DNA of 64,000 nt from Flavobacterium flevense (GTDB lineage Bacteria > Bacteroidota > Bacteroidia > Flavobacteriales > Flavobacteriaceae), in NCBI RefSeq assembly GCF_900142775.1, contig NZ_FRCC01000013.1:1-64000 (forward strand). The letters are read 5' to 3'. Each line of letters starts with the position of its first letter. Position 1 is the first letter of the stretch. Shown here piece by piece: positions 53,021 to 62,468 of this stretch. The translations under genes were made by a program, and so were the position numbers. The notes under the pieces are model-generated. The model saw only the letters and a program-made list of their open reading frames with translations. It searched no databases and was not told the origin of the DNA.

Positions 53021-54262
53021 TTATTTGTTTATGCTTTCAGCTTTTTCAGTTTTACCGTTTACTGATTTTTCACCAACAGCTACATGAGTTGTTTTTCTTT
53101 CAGAAGAAAAACGCATTATACTTTGGTAGTTCCTGTTATTATATTTGTGAGTTAACCCCCAACGCAATGTTTCAGTAGGCTCTTTTTCATTTTCAGCTGT
53201 TCTATTTAATCCAATAGCGTGAGGTGCATCTTTTATAAAAGATTTGATTTCAAAATTGATTCCGTCTGGTGACCATTGAATAGTGTTTTTTTCTGGACCA
53301 TCCGTAGTAATCAAAGAAGCAATTCCACCGTTATAAGGCCAAACACAAATTTCGTGACCACTATTACTGATTGGATTGTAAGGTGATTTTTTGTATGGCC
53401 CTAGTGGGTTATCTGCAATAGCCACACCATGACGAATTTGACGACCACCAAAAGTCATTTCCTCCCCCATTTGCTCTCCTTTGTAGTACAAATAGAATTT
53501 ACCTTTAAACGGAATGATGCAAGGATCGTGTGTTTTATGACTATCAAAATCTCCTTTCTTCTCTACTAAGAAACGGTTATCTTCTTTACCTTTCCATACT
53601 CCGTTTTCAGCTGGAGCGATAACTGGTGCGTCTAATTTTGTCCAAGGTCCGTCTGGCGAAGTTGACCAAGCCATTCCTACTTTCTCTTTGACACGCACAT
53701 TGTACACACCTTCCACAGTTTGGTAACATAAATAATACTTACCATCCCATTTCATAATCTCTACAGTAAACACAGAACGATCATCATAGGATCCTTTTTT
53801 ACCTCTTGCAACAGCAATTCCTTCTTCTTTCCATGTCCACCCATCTTTAGAGGTAGCATACCAAATATCGCATCGATCCCATGGAAATACTTTTTCGTTT
53901 TCCATATCACCACCAAAACCTTGAGTAGGTCCAGTGCTTTTAGTATACCAAACATAGTATTTGTCGTTTTCTTTGATAATACCACTTGGATCTCTACGCA
54001 CCACGCCTTCTTCATAGGCTAAATCTCCTTTTAAGGATTGCGGTTCGCTAAATTCGATAAACCATTCATTTCCTAGTTTTTGATCCCATAACAAAGCTCT
54101 TTTAGTTGCAGTACTTAAATGGTCAACATCCATGATGCCATATTTGTCTTTATATTTTACAGCCAGCGATCTTAACTCTTTATCTGTCTTAGTTTGAGCT
54201 GATGCGGTTAACATTATTCCCATTGAGAACAACCCAACAATACTTTTTTCTATTGTATTCAT
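53021..54262 (-). CDS. GH117 alpha-1,3-(3,6-anhydro)-L-galactosidase
   Basis: This 413-residue secreted enzyme (signal peptide to LTASAQ) is a five-bladed propeller of GH117. It keeps all residues known to matter in BpGH117 with a constant shift of one: Asp91 in VRRDPSG (general base), Asp246 in THDPCI, and His303-Glu304 in NSGHEICVWP (general acid His and its neighbour). The helix-rich N-terminus (LRSLAVKYKDKYGI) is the swapped dimer segment of the family. GH117 removes terminal 3,6-anhydro-L-galactose from neoagaro-oligosaccharides. The gene lies 19 bases after a GH2 gene, an arrangement that lets the two alternate along a chain. Its product feeds the operon at 45-52 kb. Confidence 0.95.
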   Translation of the reverse strand: MNTIEKSIVGLFSMGIMLTASAQTKTDKELRSLAVKYKDKYGIMDVDHLSTATKRALLWDQKLGNEWFIEFSEPQSLKGDLAYEEGVVRRDPSGIIKENDKYYVWYTKSTGPTQGFGGDMENEKVFPWDRCDIWYATSKDGWTWKEEGIAVARGKKGSYDDRSVFTVEIMKWDGKYYLCYQTVEGVYNVRVKEKVGMAWSTSPDGPWTKLDAPVIAPAENGVWKGKEDNRFLVEKKGDFDSHKTHDPCIIPFKGKFYLYYKGEQMGEEMTFGGRQIRHGVAIADNPLGPYKKSPYNPISNSGHEICVWPYNGGIASLITTDGPEKNTIQWSPDGINFEIKSFIKDAPHAIGLNRTAENEKEPTETLRWGLTHKYNNRNYQSIMRFSSERKTTHVAVGEKSVNGKTEKAESINK

Positions 54263-54281
54263 TTTTTTATTTGGTTAATTA

Positions 54282-56825
54282 TTAATTTATATTTTTTTTA
54301 GTTGTAATAGTTATTGTATTGCTTTTTAATCCTTTAGATTGAGCTTTAATTGTAGCCGTGATAGGCACCTCTTTTTTAGATTGTACGATGAACAAGCAAC
54401 GCCCTTTAGTCAACACAATTTTATTGGATTGAAAATCTTGTACATTATCCACAGCTCCATTGTCTATTCCTAGTACTTTTAGATTTCCATTTACAGTAAA
54501 ACTAATTTCAGAATTTAGAGTCTGAACAGGATTATTGTTCTTATCGACTATTTGAGCTACAATATGTGCCACTGCATAACCATCGTTTTCAAGCGTTGTT
54601 TTGTCTGTAGTCAATTGAATACTATAAGCCTGGCTAGGTGTTACGAGTTCGCTAGTGATGATTTTACCTGATTTAGTTCCTGTGGCTGACAATTTACCAG
54701 CTTCAAACGGAACAGCCCATTTGTAAATATGATCTTCAAAATCAGATAATTTTTTCTTCCCTAACGAACGCTCATTTAAAAAGAGTTCCACTTCGTCACA
54801 ATTCGAATAAATCTCTACAATGGTTTCTTCTCCTTGTTTGTATTCCCAGTGCTCATTGACATCGTGCCAAATCCACAAGGCTTTTTCCCATGCACCTATT
54901 TTTTTCTCTACCACTTTCCCTGTTTGAGGATCAGTTTTGTAGATGGATTTGTCTTTATTTTGAGTTGCTATATACAATTCGGGAGCCTCATTCCACAAAG
55001 ATTTCATCATGTGATAGGATGGTTTCTCAAATCCAGCATAATCAAGGATTCCGCTATCAGTTCCTTTTTTAGGCCATCTTTTATTGGATTCTCCTAAATA
55101 ATCAATACCTGTCCACAAGAAAGTACCTGCCACAAATGGTCGTTCCATAATGGCTTTCCATTCGTGCCATTGTGCAACATTCTCAGTTCCCATGATAGGC
55201 AAATTTGGATAATTTTCATGTCCATAGTCATATATTACACGTCGATAACTATAGCCAATCATATCCAGCGCATTAGCGTATCCCGACTCATAACTGGACG
55301 AAGGCAAAATACAGTTGGCAATCACATAGCGCGTAGTGTCCATTTCTTTGGTCCATTTTGCTAATTTTTTAGCAGTAACACCTATGTCGTATTTTTCTCT
55401 TGGAAGGGTTTCTAATTTTTCTTTAATTTTTTCAATGGAATTAGGAGGTAACGACCAAAAGTAGTTTCCGCTCCAGTCCATATTATTAAAAAAACCAGTA
55501 GCTTGCGCATTTCTTTCGTACGTCCATTCAATTTCATTACCAATACTCCATTGAATGATACTAGGATGATTTCGATGGGCTAACATAGTGTTTTTTAAAT
55601 CGCGTTCCGCCCATTCTTGAAAGTGTTCCGTGTAGCCTCGAGTAATATAATCAACTGATTTTTCTTTCATATTCAGTCTTTTATCTTTTGGATTATCCCA
55701 TTCGTCAAAAAACTCTTCTTGAACCATGATACCCATTTCGTCACAAAGTGTGATGAATTCATCTGAACCAGGATTATGCGAAATTCTAATGGCATTAACA
55801 CCAGCTTCTTTTAATTTTTCAAAGCGTCTTTTCCATACATCTTTTGGGACAGCTGCACCTACCAATCCTGCATCATGATGCAAACAAACTCCTTTGATTT
55901 TCATATTTTTGCCATTGAGATAAAAACCAGTATTTGCATCAAATTTAATGGTTCTGATTCCAAACTTTGTTTGGTGCACATCAACTGTTTTTCCGTTTTG
56001 TACAATTCTGGTTTCAGCAGTGTATAAATTAGGATTTTCTACATCCCATAATTTCGGCTTACTAATGCTTGCATTAATACTAAATTTATCTTCTTTTTTG
56101 GACGCTAGTTTTCCTTTAGAGGATTGTTCTGCTACTTTTTTTCCATTAACATCAAGGAATATTGTAATGATTTCAAAAGCTTCCTCTTTGTTGAAATTGT
56201 TTTTTACCTTAACTTCTAAATGAACGGTACTTTCTTGAGTACTTACCTTAGGAGTAGTGATGTACGTGCCCCAAATAGGAATATGCAAATTATTTTTAGT
56301 AATCAATTCAACATTTCTATAAATTCCAGAACCCGTGTACCAGCGACTATCAGCATACCTACTTCGATCGACTTTTACTTTGATTTCATTAGCGCCATTA
56401 CTATTCAAGTAAGAGCTTAAATCATAATAAAAAGGAGAATAGCCATACGGATGCTCGCCTAGTTTTTTATCGTTTAACCACAATTGACTATTGTTATAAA
56501 TCCCATCAAAAAGGATGTATATCGTTTGATTCTTATTAGGCTTTAAGTTGAAGTTTTTCTTGTACCAACCTATTCCTCCAGGCAAATAGCCAGTTGCTCC
56601 TTCACCGTTTATTTTATCGAAAGAAGCCTCAACACTCCAATCGTGTGGAAGATTTACTTTCTTCCATTTAATATTTGTATTGTTTTCGAGTTTAAAATTC
56701 CAATTGAAATTAAAATCAATATTAGGTACCGATATATTTTGAGCATCAGCACTCAAAATAGCTAAATTTAGAAAACCAATACGTATTAGTTTTTTGATGG
56801 CTAAATTTTTTGTTTTGTCTTTCAC
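54282..56825 (-). CDS. GH2 beta-galactosidase paired with GH117
   Basis: This 847-residue secreted enzyme (signal peptide to LSADAQ) has GH2 domains in usual order, with HRNHPSIIQWSIGNE (acid/base Glu431) and IMGTENVAQWHEW (nucleophile Glu548). A long insertion (about 432-490, ATGFFNNMDWSGNYFW) after the acid/base strand, not found in the other GH2s of the window, may shape the binding cleft. It shares the GTEN and WHEW region with agarose-specific GH2 enzymes rather than the YGSETSS of its neighbours. Co-transcribed with GH117 (19-base gap), it should remove D-galactose from agaro-oligosaccharides in alternation. Substrate is inferred. Confidence 0.9.
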   Translation of the reverse strand: MKDKTKNLAIKKLIRIGFLNLAILSADAQNISVPNIDFNFNWNFKLENNTNIKWKKVNLPHDWSVEASFDKINGEGATGYLPGGIGWYKKNFNLKPNKNQTIYILFDGIYNNSQLWLNDKKLGEHPYGYSPFYYDLSSYLNSNGANEIKVKVDRSRYADSRWYTGSGIYRNVELITKNNLHIPIWGTYITTPKVSTQESTVHLEVKVKNNFNKEEAFEIITIFLDVNGKKVAEQSSKGKLASKKEDKFSINASISKPKLWDVENPNLYTAETRIVQNGKTVDVHQTKFGIRTIKFDANTGFYLNGKNMKIKGVCLHHDAGLVGAAVPKDVWKRRFEKLKEAGVNAIRISHNPGSDEFITLCDEMGIMVQEEFFDEWDNPKDKRLNMKEKSVDYITRGYTEHFQEWAERDLKNTMLAHRNHPSIIQWSIGNEIEWTYERNAQATGFFNNMDWSGNYFWSLPPNSIEKIKEKLETLPREKYDIGVTAKKLAKWTKEMDTTRYVIANCILPSSSYESGYANALDMIGYSYRRVIYDYGHENYPNLPIMGTENVAQWHEWKAIMERPFVAGTFLWTGIDYLGESNKRWPKKGTDSGILDYAGFEKPSYHMMKSLWNEAPELYIATQNKDKSIYKTDPQTGKVVEKKIGAWEKALWIWHDVNEHWEYKQGEETIVEIYSNCDEVELFLNERSLGKKKLSDFEDHIYKWAVPFEAGKLSATGTKSGKIITSELVTPSQAYSIQLTTDKTTLENDGYAVAHIVAQIVDKNNNPVQTLNSEISFTVNGNLKVLGIDNGAVDNVQDFQSNKIVLTKGRCLFIVQSKKEVPITATIKAQSKGLKSNTITITTKKNIN

Positions 56826-57273
56826 GTTAATTGTTATTTTGCATATGTATAGTTTTTAGAAGTGTATACTCTGTGTGTGTATCATAAAAACAAACTGTAT
56901 TGTGGTATTTTTGGATACATGCAGAATCTGCCAACCATATCTATTTATATATTCTATCTTTTTATTTTTTTCACACAAACATTAAAACTATGGTTGATGT
57001 GGCAATGAATTAAATATTTCTAGTTTTCCGTAAGTAAAATAAATTGAATTATTAAAAAAATAACTCATAAAAATATACATCAAGATTTAAGCAAATATCT
57101 CATTATAAATGGTAAATCGATTTAATTTAAACTAGACAATAACTGAACAAATATTTTTTACAACTACATTTTCGGTTTTTTAACTAGACATTAACTACAT
57201 TGTGCTTACTAAATAGATATGCGTCATAGTTCAGTCTGAATTTTACATTATTTTTACCTATATAACTCTTAAA
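56826..57273. other. divergent control region between GH2-GH117 and TPR regulator
   Basis: This 448-base AT-rich region has no gene. It holds two near-identical 15-mers (described separately) close to the regulator gene, and must contain promoters for both directions. Confidence 0.55.
57130..57196. promoter_or_regulatory. direct repeat AACTAGACAnTAACT, candidate operator pair
   Basis: AACTAGACAATAACT (57130-57144) and AACTAGACATTAACT (57182-57196) match in 14 of 15 bases, starting 52 bases apart (five helical turns). The core with three more bases, TTTAAACTAGACA (57127-57139), recurs inverted at 59206-59218 before the SusC gene. They are candidate binding sites for the HTH regulator encoded at 57274-58959. 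Confidence 0.55.
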
Positions 57274-58959
57274 ATGAATAAAATTACTTTTCTAAAAATC
57301 ATAAAAGGTCTTAATCTAAAAAACATTTGTTCTTGTTTCAGTAAAGAATTGTTGTTAATAAATGTTTTGGTGGTTTTTATCTTTCTGTTGTCTTTGAATT
57401 TACATTCTCAAAATGATTATAAATCAAATCCATATTTTGAAAAAGCGGAGCGATTAAAATACATCAAATCTGATAGTTCTATATTTTTTTACAAAAAGAG
57501 CATTGCTCTTTACGAGCAGGAAAAAGACACAATTAATATTATTAACAACAAAATTGCGTTGTCTTTTTTATACGCGCATATTGTAGATTACGGCAAATCC
57601 TATGATGGGTATTGGGAAGCATTATTACTAGCAGACAAATCAAAAGATACCATTTCTAAGGCCAGAATATATCAAGCATTAGGTTGGCTTTATAGCTATT
57701 ATGACAGGGATAAAGAAGCAATACAATATTTTAATAATTCATTGCGATTGACTAAACAGAATCATTCCAAAAAAAGCATTAAAAATTTAGAAATTCTGTT
57801 GCAGGATTATTTTTCGATTGTTAATCTTTATAGGGTGAATAGCAATTATAAACAAGCAAAGATATATTTAGACAGTTGCTATATTACCCAAAAACAATTA
57901 AATAGTGGAGTTAAGGTATATTATATAGAGGCAGAGGCTGCCTACTTAGATGCAGTTGATAAAAAATATGATTTGGCTTTGTCTAAATTACGAGATTCAA
58001 AGTCTTATTTTGAAACAATCGACCCTTCCTATTTGATCATAATCAATTATCTCATTGGAGATGTATATAAAATGAAAGGAGATTTATCTGAGAGTATTGT
58101 ATACTTTGAAAAATCGCTTGAACTTTCTAAAAAATATAAAAGTCATTCCAATTATAAGTTGTTGGCTCATGAAAAATTAGCTAAAAATTATGCTACTATA
58201 GGAGACTATAAAAATGCCTATAAAAATGCCAATTTAGCTATGTTATTTAATATTCAGGTATTTGGTAAGAACAGCAAGAACAGTCAACACCTTTTTGAAA
58301 TTAATGATAAGTATCGCATGCAAAAAGAAAAGGAAAAGGAAATACTAAAATTACAACGTATAAAAGAATTAGAACATGAAGAAAGTTTGGGGATTTTAAA
58401 AACAATACTGTATTCGTTGATTGTCATTTCCTTGATTTTATATGGTAGGTTGTACATCAAAAATATGAGACGCAAACACCAACTTGAGAAACAAGTTTTG
58501 GCTGAAAAACAAGAAATGGAACTCTTAAGAAATAAAGAAATTCTGGAATTAAAAAATAAAGAATTAACCACTTCAGCCTTACAGTTAATTGAAAAAGATG
58601 AATTTATAGAGCGATTAAAGGTTAATTTGACGGAAAACAAAGAAAACGTTGATGTTAAAACGATTAATAAAATGCTTAAAACCATTCAAGGGACGCCCAG
58701 TAGCAATTGGAAAGAATTTGAGGCTCGTTTTACCGCTGTTAATCAAAGTTTTTATACTAATTTAAAAGAAAAATATCCCGATTTAGGACAAACAGACTTA
58801 AAAATATGTGCCTTAATTAAATTGAACTTTTCAAGTAAAGACATGGCTTCTTTACTTGGAATTTCATTCGAAAGTGTACATACATCAAGATATCGACTTA
58901 GAAAAAAGTTCAACTTAGAACGAAATGAAAATTTAAATGATTTTATTTCAGGAATATGA
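57274..58959 (+). CDS. membrane-bound TPR regulator with C-terminal LuxR-like HTH
   Basis: This 561-residue protein has an N-terminal hydrophobic segment (about 28-46, INVLVVFIFLLSLNLHSQ, likely signal), tetratricopeptide-like repeats (about 50-345; ARIYQALGWLYSYYDRDKEAIQYFNNSL, ESIVYFEKSLELSKKY), a transmembrane helix (about 377-395, ILYSLIVISLILYG), a coiled-coil (about 400-465) and a cytoplasmic HTH (about 505-556, LKICALIKLNFSSKDMASLLGISFESVHTSRYRLRKKF). The architecture is that of Bacteroidota one-protein sensors: a periplasmic TPR part senses and a cytoplasmic HTH binds DNA. It lies between the divergent GH2-GH117 unit and SusCD, which it probably controls. A terminator follows. Confidence 0.88.
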   Translation: MNKITFLKIIKGLNLKNICSCFSKELLLINVLVVFIFLLSLNLHSQNDYKSNPYFEKAERLKYIKSDSSIFFYKKSIALYEQEKDTINIINNKIALSFLYAHIVDYGKSYDGYWEALLLADKSKDTISKARIYQALGWLYSYYDRDKEAIQYFNNSLRLTKQNHSKKSIKNLEILLQDYFSIVNLYRVNSNYKQAKIYLDSCYITQKQLNSGVKVYYIEAEAAYLDAVDKKYDLALSKLRDSKSYFETIDPSYLIIINYLIGDVYKMKGDLSESIVYFEKSLELSKKYKSHSNYKLLAHEKLAKNYATIGDYKNAYKNANLAMLFNIQVFGKNSKNSQHLFEINDKYRMQKEKEKEILKLQRIKELEHEESLGILKTILYSLIVISLILYGRLYIKNMRRKHQLEKQVLAEKQEMELLRNKEILELKNKELTTSALQLIEKDEFIERLKVNLTENKENVDVKTINKMLKTIQGTPSSNWKEFEARFTAVNQSFYTNLKEKYPDLGQTDLKICALIKLNFSSKDMASLLGISFESVHTSRYRLRKKFNLERNENLNDFISGI

Positions 58960-58985
58960 TTTAGATAGTATTTATTTAAATTTAA

Positions 58986-59023
58986 AAAAGACATCAATTT
59001 GCGACAACAAATTGGTGTCTTTT
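58986..59023 (+). terminator. intrinsic terminator of the TPR regulator
   Basis: AAAAGACATCAATTTG (58986-59001) pairs with CAAATTGGTGTCTTTT (59008-59023) with one G-T position, six-base loop, followed by more T. It is 27 bases after the stop. Confidence 0.85.
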
Positions 59024-59205
59024 TTTTTATGTCACTAACATATTATTTTTAAAATTTACATAAAATTTAGTCTTTAAATATAAAATTAGTTTTAATATAT
59101 TTTTTAGACTCCTAATAATTTGCTTTAAAATCTTCAGTCGGTTGTTATTTCTAATTTTCTGGAAATAACACAGAACCAAAAGCAATTAAGTATAAAAACA
59201 GAACC

Positions 59206-59218
59206 TGTCTAGTTTAAA
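59206..59218 (-). promoter_or_regulatory. inverted copy of TTTAAACTAGACA upstream of SusC
   Basis: TGTCTAGTTTAAA on the plus strand is the exact reverse complement of 57127-57139. Flanking bases also agree in part: both have CGATTT a few bases before the motif when read in the same direction. It lies 142 bases before the SusC start, suggesting shared control of both operons. Confidence 0.5.
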
Positions 59219-59360
59219 TCGAGGTGTTGTTTCATAACATTAAGTGCTAAAAACATAATTTAGCCTTGTTAAAAATTTATTATATGAAAAAAAATAGCTT
59301 TATAATGAATTTTTAACAACTAACTAAAATCAAATTAATTAACCAATTCAAAATTGTTTT

Positions 59361-62300
59361 ATGAAAAAAAAGAATGGATTTTGGGAAAAAACGTTACCTA
59401 TAATGTTTTTTCTCTTAAGTTTTTGTGTCATGAATGCACAAAAAAAAGTTACAGGCCAAGTCAAAGATGATACCGGCTTTCCACTACCAGGAGTTACGAT
59501 AATAGTCAATAGTAGTGCAAAAGGAAGTATTACTGATATTGATGGAAAATACACTATAACGGCTAAAGATACTGATATTTTGACTTTCTCTTATATTGGG
59601 TTTAAATCTCAAAAGAAAGTTGTTGGGGCAACTACTACGATTAACATCAAACTAATTACGGAGTCTAAAATGCTTGAAGAAGTTGTTATTAATGTGGGTT
59701 ACGGAAAACAGAAAGTAAAAGAAGTTACAGGAGCAGTTGTTCAAGTAAAGTCAGATATTATTGATCGTGCTCCCGTTTCTGACATCAGTGAGTCAATTCA
59801 GGGACGTGTTGCGGGTGTGAATGTGCAAGCCGCAAGTGGTCGACCAGGAGAAGCTGCTAATATTCAAATTAGGGGAGTTGGGTCATTATTAGGGAAATTA
59901 GAACCTTTATATGTAGTTGATGGTGTTCCTTATGAATCCAATCCTAATATTGCGCCTGATCAAGTGGAAACCATGGACATCTTAAAGGATGGTGCCGCAG
60001 CAGCAATTTATGGAGTAAGAGCTTCAAATGGGGTAATTTTAATTACTACTAAAAGAGGTAAGAAAGGAAATGTTTCAGTTGATTTATCATCATATATAGG
60101 AATACAGAATATTACTTCAGGAACTCCATTGATGAATACGCAGCAGCAATTGTTTGCTGATTTTACAGTGGAATCATTATTAAATGCGGGGAATCTTCCT
60201 GGGTATTTCATTACAACACCTGAGTTATTAGACTATGATACAAAATTTGTAAAAGATGTTCAAAACAATAATGCAATTATTAAAAATTACAATCTTGGAA
60301 TTTCTGGAGGAACAAATGATTTATCATTAAACTTTAACACTAGTTATTTTAATCAAGATGGTGTTTTAATTAATTCAGGATTTGATCGATTGAGTTCTAG
60401 ATTGAATGCACAATTTACTAAAGGAAAATTTAAAGCATTTGCTACAATTGGATTAACGGATGAAAATCGTGAACAAGAACCTTGGGGTTTATACGAATAT
60501 AGTATTGGTCAAAATCCGTGGCAATTGCCATTATCAGATTTAAATGTAAGTGGTGACAATGTTGTCAATATTCCTGTAGACAATACCATCTACTTTGGGT
60601 ATTTAGCGAAGCAATTGCAAAATATTGATGATAGAAAAGTATCTTCTTCTAATATCGCATTAAATTTAGAATATGAGTTTATAAAAGGGCTTTCATACAA
60701 GATCAATTTAAGTAGAAACAAATACGATTATAAGAGAAAATTCTTTATTCCTACTTTTTTAATATATGGATTAGATGGAAAATTGAATGCTACTGCTTCA
60801 ACACTTCAAGCCCAATTGCAAGAAGATTATAGTTTCAGTGAAAGAAATGTGATTGAAAATATGTTGAACTATAATATAAATTTTGGTAATCACAAAGTCA
60901 CAGCTACTGCAGTGTCTTCTTATGAAGAATTTGAATCCAAACAATTCTCTATTGGAGCTATTGGTTTTCCTACTAATGAAACACAAGAAATAGGACAAGG
61001 ACAAGAGTCTAGAACTCCTTCAAGCTTTGTTAATAAATATACCTTAGCGGGATTATTAGGAAGAATTCAATACAATTATGATGAACGTTATTTATTCTCT
61101 GCTAGTATTCGTAGAGATGGCTCTTCAAAATTCCTAAATAATCGTTATGCCACTTTTCCTTCGTTATCAGCTGGTTGGAATATTTCCGAGGAAGACTTCT
61201 TTAAAAACTCATTCCTTAAAAATTCAATTAGAAGTTTGAAATTGAGAGCTAGTTATGCACAATTGGGTAATCAAGATATACCTCCTTTTTCTGCAGCAAC
61301 TCAATTAGAAACGGGAGTTAATTATTTATTTGGACCAAATGAAGTTCTATCTTCTGGATTAATACAAAGAAGGTATTCAAATCCTAATTTAAAATGGGAA
61401 ACAAGTACTTCAAAAAATATAGGTATTGATTTAGCGATGTTCGACAACAAGTTAACATTCAATGCTGATATATACAGTAATGATAAAAAAGACATGTTAT
61501 TACCTTTCCAAACACCACCTTCAGGAGGAACGACACAACCAAATGCTGAAGGAACTTACAATCCAATTTATGTTAATGCAGGTAAAATGACTAATAAAGG
61601 AATTGAAATCGCATTAGCTTATCGCAATCAACTAAAAAATGGTTTTAAATATGATATTTCTGGAACTTTTACAAAAAACGTAAATGAAGTAGTTGATTTA
61701 AACGGTATAGATAGAGGTTTTCCTAATGGACGACCAACAGTTACGTTAAGTAATGCGATTGATCAAACAACTTTTTTTGCGGTTGGACATGAAGCAGGAG
61801 CTTTCTTTTTAATAAAGAATGAGGGAGTCATTAAAACGGATGATGAATTAACAGAATACCAAAAGATAAATCCAAATGCTCAAAAAGGGGATTTACGTTA
61901 TGCAGATGCTGATGGCAACAATAAAATCGATGAAAATGACCGTGTGTATTCAGGTTCAGGACAAGCGGATTTTGAAGCGGGATTAAATATTGATTTAAAC
62001 TATAAAAACTTTGACTTATCAGTTCAATCGTATTTATCTTACGGTGCTGAGCTATTCAATGGAGCGCGTTTTTATGCATATGCTCAAGGAAGACATTTAG
62101 ATCAATATAGCCAATGGTCGCCTCAAAACCCAACATCAGATATTCCAAGTTATAAAAATAGTAGTATTAGTGAGAGTGTTAGAGCTAGATCTGATTATTG
62201 GTTAGAAGATGGTACTTACCTAAGAATTCGAAACATCACTTTAGGATATTCATTGCCTAAAAACCTTATTGAAAAATATGGTATAGGAAAGATTAGACTC

Positions 62301-62450
62301 TATTTAACAGGATTTAATCCTTTCACATTTACCAAATATACTGGATATGACCCAGAAGTTGGTGGTAATGGAATAAGTACTAGAGGTGTAGATAGTGGAA
62401 ATTATCCAGTCGCTAGAAGATTTGTTCTAGGGGCTCAAGTTAAATTTTAA
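59361..62450 (+). CDS. SusC-family TonB-dependent oligosaccharide importer
   Basis: This 1029-residue receptor has a signal peptide (CVMNAQ), CarboxypepD_reg domain (about 28-105, GFPLPGVTIIVN, GSITDIDGKYTI), TonB-linker LEEVVINVGYGKQK, plug (EPLYVVDGVPY, AAAAIYGVRASNGVI) and barrel. It has no STN domain. The plug differs from the other two SusCs (ASNGVI in place of GANGVI), so it forms a third branch. It pairs with the SusD that follows after 18 bases. By its place next to GH117-GH2 it should import neoagaro-oligosaccharides, which is inference. Confidence 0.94.
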   Translation: MKKKNGFWEKTLPIMFFLLSFCVMNAQKKVTGQVKDDTGFPLPGVTIIVNSSAKGSITDIDGKYTITAKDTDILTFSYIGFKSQKKVVGATTTINIKLITESKMLEEVVINVGYGKQKVKEVTGAVVQVKSDIIDRAPVSDISESIQGRVAGVNVQAASGRPGEAANIQIRGVGSLLGKLEPLYVVDGVPYESNPNIAPDQVETMDILKDGAAAAIYGVRASNGVILITTKRGKKGNVSVDLSSYIGIQNITSGTPLMNTQQQLFADFTVESLLNAGNLPGYFITTPELLDYDTKFVKDVQNNNAIIKNYNLGISGGTNDLSLNFNTSYFNQDGVLINSGFDRLSSRLNAQFTKGKFKAFATIGLTDENREQEPWGLYEYSIGQNPWQLPLSDLNVSGDNVVNIPVDNTIYFGYLAKQLQNIDDRKVSSSNIALNLEYEFIKGLSYKINLSRNKYDYKRKFFIPTFLIYGLDGKLNATASTLQAQLQEDYSFSERNVIENMLNYNINFGNHKVTATAVSSYEEFESKQFSIGAIGFPTNETQEIGQGQESRTPSSFVNKYTLAGLLGRIQYNYDERYLFSASIRRDGSSKFLNNRYATFPSLSAGWNISEEDFFKNSFLKNSIRSLKLRASYAQLGNQDIPPFSAATQLETGVNYLFGPNEVLSSGLIQRRYSNPNLKWETSTSKNIGIDLAMFDNKLTFNADIYSNDKKDMLLPFQTPPSGGTTQPNAEGTYNPIYVNAGKMTNKGIEIALAYRNQLKNGFKYDISGTFTKNVNEVVDLNGIDRGFPNGRPTVTLSNAIDQTTFFAVGHEAGAFFLIKNEGVIKTDDELTEYQKINPNAQKGDLRYADADGNNKIDENDRVYSGSGQADFEAGLNIDLNYKNFDLSVQSYLSYGAELFNGARFYAYAQGRHLDQYSQWSPQNPTSDIPSYKNSSISESVRARSDYWLEDGTYLRIRNITLGYSLPKNLIEKYGIGKIRLYLTGFNPFTFTKYTGYDPEVGGNGISTRGVDSGNYPVARRFVLGAQVKF

Positions 62451-62468
62451 AAAGTAAAAAGTAAAACT

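Larger units (their letters stand above)
58960..59360. other. leader region of the third SusC/SusD operon
   Basis: After the terminator, no gene is present. It contains the dyad TGTTATTTC (59143-59151)/GAAATAACA (59162-59170) and the regulator-type motif at 59206-59218. The SusC start follows at 59361. Confidence 0.5.
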
